7,273 nt of DNA. It comes from Cytophagales bacterium. Lineage in GTDB: Bacteria; Bacteroidota; Bacteroidia; Cytophagales; 172606-1. Positions 5,570-7,273 of the stretch are shown here, piece after piece (positions within the stretch are counted from its first letter, which is position 1; each line of letters starts with the position of its first letter). The translations under genes were made by a program, and so were the position numbers. The stretch is from contig JALOMD010000278.1 in assembly GCA_025455595.1 (NCBI GenBank), positions 1-7,273 on the forward strand. The letters run 5' to 3'. Under the pieces are notes generated by a model that worked only from the letters and a program-made list of their open reading frames with translations, made no database searches and had not been told where the DNA came from.

Positions 5570-6238
5570 TCAGTTGGTAATCTGGATGCTTTTGTTGCCT
5601 GTGCGGTACTTGACCGTCATGACACCGCCCGCACTTGCTTTCTGCGAAATATCGGCGATGCGGTAACGATCCATGACGGCCGTGTACGGGCCGGGATTCA
5701 GCTTGGCCAGTTGGTTTGACGACAGGTTGACCGACGAGGTATTGGCGTTGATTTGCAGGAACAGTTCGGTGCCGATAAGCACGCCCACGTTTTCACCGGC
5801 CGCCAGCGGGTCGCCGGCAAAGTTCAGCGTGAACGACGCATTGCGCGGCACCGACAGGTTGGTGTTCGGGAAATCAATGGCTCTCATGGCCGGTGCCACG
5901 TTGGTATAGACCGTGCCTTTGGCATCCTTGAAGGTGAACGTGCCCGACGTAACCAAGCCCGGATAGACTTTCTCGTAAAATCCAAGCGACTGGTAATCAA
6001 GCACGTCATTGTTGAATTTCACTTCGCTGGTGCCGCCCAACTGCAACAGCGTGCCAGCGACGTTGCCGAACCGAAAAGTGGCCTTGGCGTAGGTCTTGTT
6101 TTCGTTTTTGTCGTAGAACAACTCGTAGGCGGTAAAGATACGGTCTTGGTCAACCGACTCGGACGGCTCGACGACGCAACTGGTGAATAGGAAAACAGTT
6201 TGCAATAGAAAGGCGGTGAAAAACAGCGTTTTTCTCAT
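5570..6238 (-). CDS. Small lipoprotein, possibly activated by the adjacent Crp/Fnr regulator
   Basis: The gene encodes 222 residues starting at ATG 6236-6238. The frame stays open further upstream, but starting here places a clean lipoprotein signal at the N-terminus (MRKTLFFTAFLLQTVFLFTSC, lipobox FTSC, Cys21), whereas a start at 6331 would bury it behind 31 residues. After the Cys comes a polar linker with acidic residues (VVEPSESVDQD). The mature domain has alternating hydrophobic and polar stretches rich in Thr, Asn, Gly and Val, suggesting a beta-sandwich fold. No catalytic motif or known family is recognised. A TAnnTTTG-type promoter and an FNR-like operator lie directly upstream, and a palindromic terminator-like hairpin lies downstream, so it is probably its own transcription unit. 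Confidence 0.88.
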   Translation of the reverse strand: MRKTLFFTAFLLQTVFLFTSCVVEPSESVDQDRIFTAYELFYDKNENKTYAKATFRFGNVAGTLLQLGGTSEVKFNNDVLDYQSLGFYEKVYPGLVTSGTFTFKDAKGTVYTNVAPAMRAIDFPNTNLSVPRNASFTLNFAGDPLAAGENVGVLIGTELFLQINANTSSVNLSSNQLAKLNPGPYTAVMDRYRIADISQKASAGGVMTVKYRTGNKSIQITN

Positions 6239-6254
6239 AGTTTTGATTTTTTGG

Positions 6255-6274
6255 TTAAACTGAAATGTGTTTAA
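6255..6274. repeat. Dyad in the lipoprotein 5' region
   Basis: TTAAAC (6255-6260) and GTTTAA (6269-6274) are inverted around an 8-base spacer. A second inverted pair, CATAGTTTTG (6236-6245) and CAAAACTATG (6277-6286), nearly surrounds it; the left arm contains the lipoprotein start codon and the right arm contains the putative -7 element. This may be a further regulator site or chance in AT-rich DNA. Confidence 0.4.
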
Positions 6275-6276
6275 TC

Positions 6277-6284
6277 CAAAACTA
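6277..6284 (-). promoter_or_regulatory. Probable -7 promoter element of the 222-residue lipoprotein gene
   Basis: On the minus strand this reads TAGTTTTG, an exact match to TAnnTTTG. Transcription would start near 6272, giving a leader of about 34 bases before the start codon. No TTG lies at the expected -33 distance, which fits a promoter that depends on an activator. Confidence 0.5.
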
Positions 6285-6307
6285 TGCCGTTTTTGGTAAA
6301 ACGACCT

Positions 6308-6321
6308 TTGACATAAATCAA
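6308..6321. promoter_or_regulatory. Putative FNR/CRP-type operator
   Basis: TTGACATAAATCAA matches the FNR consensus TTGAT-N4-ATCAA with one mismatch (C for T in the left half). Its centre at 6314.5 is about 42 bases upstream of the start site inferred from the TAGTTTTG element, close to the -41.5 position of class II activators in this family. The gene immediately upstream encodes a Crp/Fnr-family protein. That this regulator binds here is inference. Confidence 0.5.
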
Positions 6322-6369
6322 AAAAATGCAAATGCGTCTTCGGTGCCTCGGTTTTGTCACGTAAGTAAA

Positions 6370-6936
6370 TCAGGCGTTCCGGCGGATGCGGCTCAGGGTT
6401 TCTTGGGCAATACCCAAGTAAGAGGCCACTTGGCTCAACGGAACTGTGTTCAGAATATCAGGGTGGGCCTGTAAGAAATCTTCGTATTTTTTCCGGGCAT
6501 CCTTGAAGTGAATGTTCAAGTTTCGCTCAATCAGGCGGGCCAGGTACTGCTCGGTGGTCAGCCGCCCGAACGTGTTCCACACCGGACAGGCGGCGTAGAG
6601 TTGCTGCAAATCGTCGTAAGTAATGCACAGTGTCTCCACATCGGTGCAGGCAACAATGCTGAAATGGCTTTCTTGGCGGGAGATGAAGCTGAGGAATTCG
6701 GTCATGACATCGCCAGCGGACGAAAACCAAGTGGTGCCTTCCATGTCCTCGCCAGTGTGATAGTGGCGGGCAATGCCTTGGGTGACGAAATAAATGTGGC
6801 TACAAACCGTACCCGCTTGGTGAATGACCGCATTCTTGCGAAAAGTCTGGTGCTGGACAACACCGAACAGGTGCGTGTAATCGTCGTCGGAAGGCGACAC
6901 CCATTGTTCGACATACGCCTTGAACGCCTCGTACAT
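6370..6936 (-). CDS. Crp/Fnr-family transcriptional regulator
   Basis: The gene encodes 188 residues from ATG 6934-6936. The frame extends upstream only to a TTG start at 6990, whose extra 18 residues look unlike a family N-terminus. Residues about 20-110 form a cyclic-nucleotide-binding-like beta barrel (KNAVIHQAGTVCSHIYFVTQG and later FLSFISRQES), about 120-150 the dimer helix (ARLIERNLNIHFKDARKKYE), and 165-188 a short winged-helix remnant ending in QVASYLGIAQETLSRIRR, where recognition helix and protein end together, as is usual in Bacteroidota members. The FNR-type N-terminal cysteine cluster is absent: Cys45, 97, 104 and 117 are scattered, so an Fe-S oxygen sensor is unlikely. The Arg and Glu pattern that binds cAMP in E. 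coli CRP is not evident, so the ligand is unknown. An FNR-like site downstream suggests control of the neighbouring lipoprotein gene. Confidence 0.93.
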   Translation of the reverse strand: MYEAFKAYVEQWVSPSDDDYTHLFGVVQHQTFRKNAVIHQAGTVCSHIYFVTQGIARHYHTGEDMEGTTWFSSAGDVMTEFLSFISRQESHFSIVACTDVETLCITYDDLQQLYAACPVWNTFGRLTTEQYLARLIERNLNIHFKDARKKYEDFLQAHPDILNTVPLSQVASYLGIAQETLSRIRRNA

Positions 6937-7007
6937 GGTGGAGAAGGGTTGGTCTGGGGCAAAGAAGCGAAGAAACAGGTTGCGGGGCAAGCGACATCAA
7001 AAAGCAA

Positions 7008-7042
7008 AAGGCGTTTTGGGCAAAATTTGCCCAAAACGCCTT
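7008..7042 (-). terminator. Palindrome copy F, terminator-like
   Basis: AAGGCGTTTTGGGCAAA (7008-7024) and TTTGCCCAAAACGCCTT (7026-7042) form a perfect 17-bp stem around one central base, the longest copy of the family. On the minus strand it is followed by TTTTGCTTTTT, so it could terminate transcripts from the TlpA-like gene whose stop codon lies 44 bases away, before the Crp/Fnr gene. Confidence 0.7.
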
Positions 7043-7047
7043 GCCAC

Positions 7048-7080
7048 AACCTTTATAGGGTTCAAAACCCTATAAAGGTT
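7048..7080 (-). terminator. Strong hairpin just past the TlpA-like gene
   Basis: AACCTTTATAGGGTT (7048-7062) and AACCCTATAAAGGTT (7066-7080) form a perfect 15-bp stem with a 3-base loop, beginning 6 bases after the stop codon of the minus-strand gene. No T-tract follows immediately, so it may stabilise the mRNA 3' end, with palindrome F supplying termination. Its sequence differs from the six-copy palindrome family. Confidence 0.65.
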
Positions 7081-7086
7081 CGCTGC

Positions 7087-7273
7087 TCACTTCAGCACCT
7101 CGGCGAGCTTGGCCTCGAGGGCTTCGCCGCGCAGGTTCTTGGCGATGATTTTGCCCTGCGGGTCAACCAGATAGGTGGCCGGAATGCCGCGTACGCCGTA
7201 GGTTTTGGCACCTTCCGAATTCCAAAACTTGAGGTCGGAGACGTGCAGCCACGAAAGCTGGTCTTTCTCAATG
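7087..7273 (-). CDS. TlpA/ResA-like thiol-disulfide oxidoreductase, C-terminal fragment
   Basis: The last 61 residues are visible, ending at TGA (7087-7089). The gene continues beyond the window, so start, signal peptide and CxxC active site are not seen. The fragment carries the end of a thioredoxin fold: a tryptophan-containing strand and loop (WLHVSDLKFW), YGVRGIPATYLVDPQGKIIA with the cis-proline loop (GIPATYL) that faces the active-site cysteines in this fold, and a final helix ending in KLAEVLK. This pattern is typical of AhpC/TSA-Redoxin proteins of the TlpA group, which in Bacteroidota are usually periplasmic or lipid-anchored and reduce or exchange disulfides. An AhpC-like peroxiredoxin is less likely because TlpA-type sequences share the GIPATYLVDP-like strand. 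Confidence 0.85.
   Translation of the reverse strand, partial: IEKDQLSWLHVSDLKFWNSEGAKTYGVRGIPATYLVDPQGKIIAKNLRGEALEAKLAEVLK

Noticed and set aside
6320..6360. A terminator for the Crp/Fnr gene using the seven-T run on the minus strand at 6321-6327.
   Set aside because: No stable stem precedes the T run, so only a homopolymer remains.
6960..6990. A possible promoter for the Crp/Fnr gene: minus-strand TTG (6988-6990), 20-base spacer, CTTCTTTG (6960-6967).
   Set aside because: The spacing is good, but the -7 element lacks the TA of TAnnTTTG. The match is too weak to list as a feature.

Overview
The window looks like chromosomal DNA of a member of the Bacteroidota, probably one of the GC-richer Cytophagia-type lineages (inference). 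The signs are: no Shine-Dalgarno sequence before any of the genes whose start is visible; TAnnTTTG-type -7 promoter elements; several short lipoproteins of Bacteroidota type; a Crp/Fnr regulator whose DNA-binding domain stops just after the recognition helix; and a TlpA-like thioredoxin protein. There is no rRNA, tRNA, CRISPR array or transposase gene.

Layout: the 3' part of an unidentified envelope protein gene (1-900, +); a 394-base gap with a palindrome, a short tandem repeat and the promoter and long leader of the next gene; a DEAD-box RNA helicase of DeaD/CsdA type (1295-3019, +) with an intrinsic terminator; a repeat-filled gap (3020-3339); a 570-residue lipoprotein of unknown function (3340-5052, -); a second repeat-filled gap (5053-5569); a 222-residue lipoprotein (5570-6238, -); a Crp/Fnr-family regulator (6370-6936, -); two hairpins; and the C-terminal end of a TlpA-like thiol-disulfide oxidoreductase (7087 to the window end, -).

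The genes do not form one obvious pathway. The clearest functional link is local: between the Crp/Fnr gene and the 222-residue lipoprotein lies a near-consensus FNR/CRP-type operator (6308-6321), about 42 bases upstream of the start site expected from a TAnnTTTG element, so the lipoprotein may be activated by the neighbouring regulator. The helicase has a long foldable leader with a 36-codon frame ending two bases before its start codon, which suggests post-transcriptional control.

The most striking content is between the genes. A palindrome with arms GCGTTTTGGGC / GCCCAAAACGC occurs six times, in every gap except the one holding the operator, mostly 25-60 bases past a stop codon. Twice it brackets an inverted-repeat element with ends CCGTCATTGC / GCAATGACGG, giving a composite palindrome-element-palindrome unit. 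In the second composite a 215-bp MITE-like element with 25-bp terminal inverted repeats and a TAA target duplication has inserted. Removing it in silico restores alignment with the first composite.
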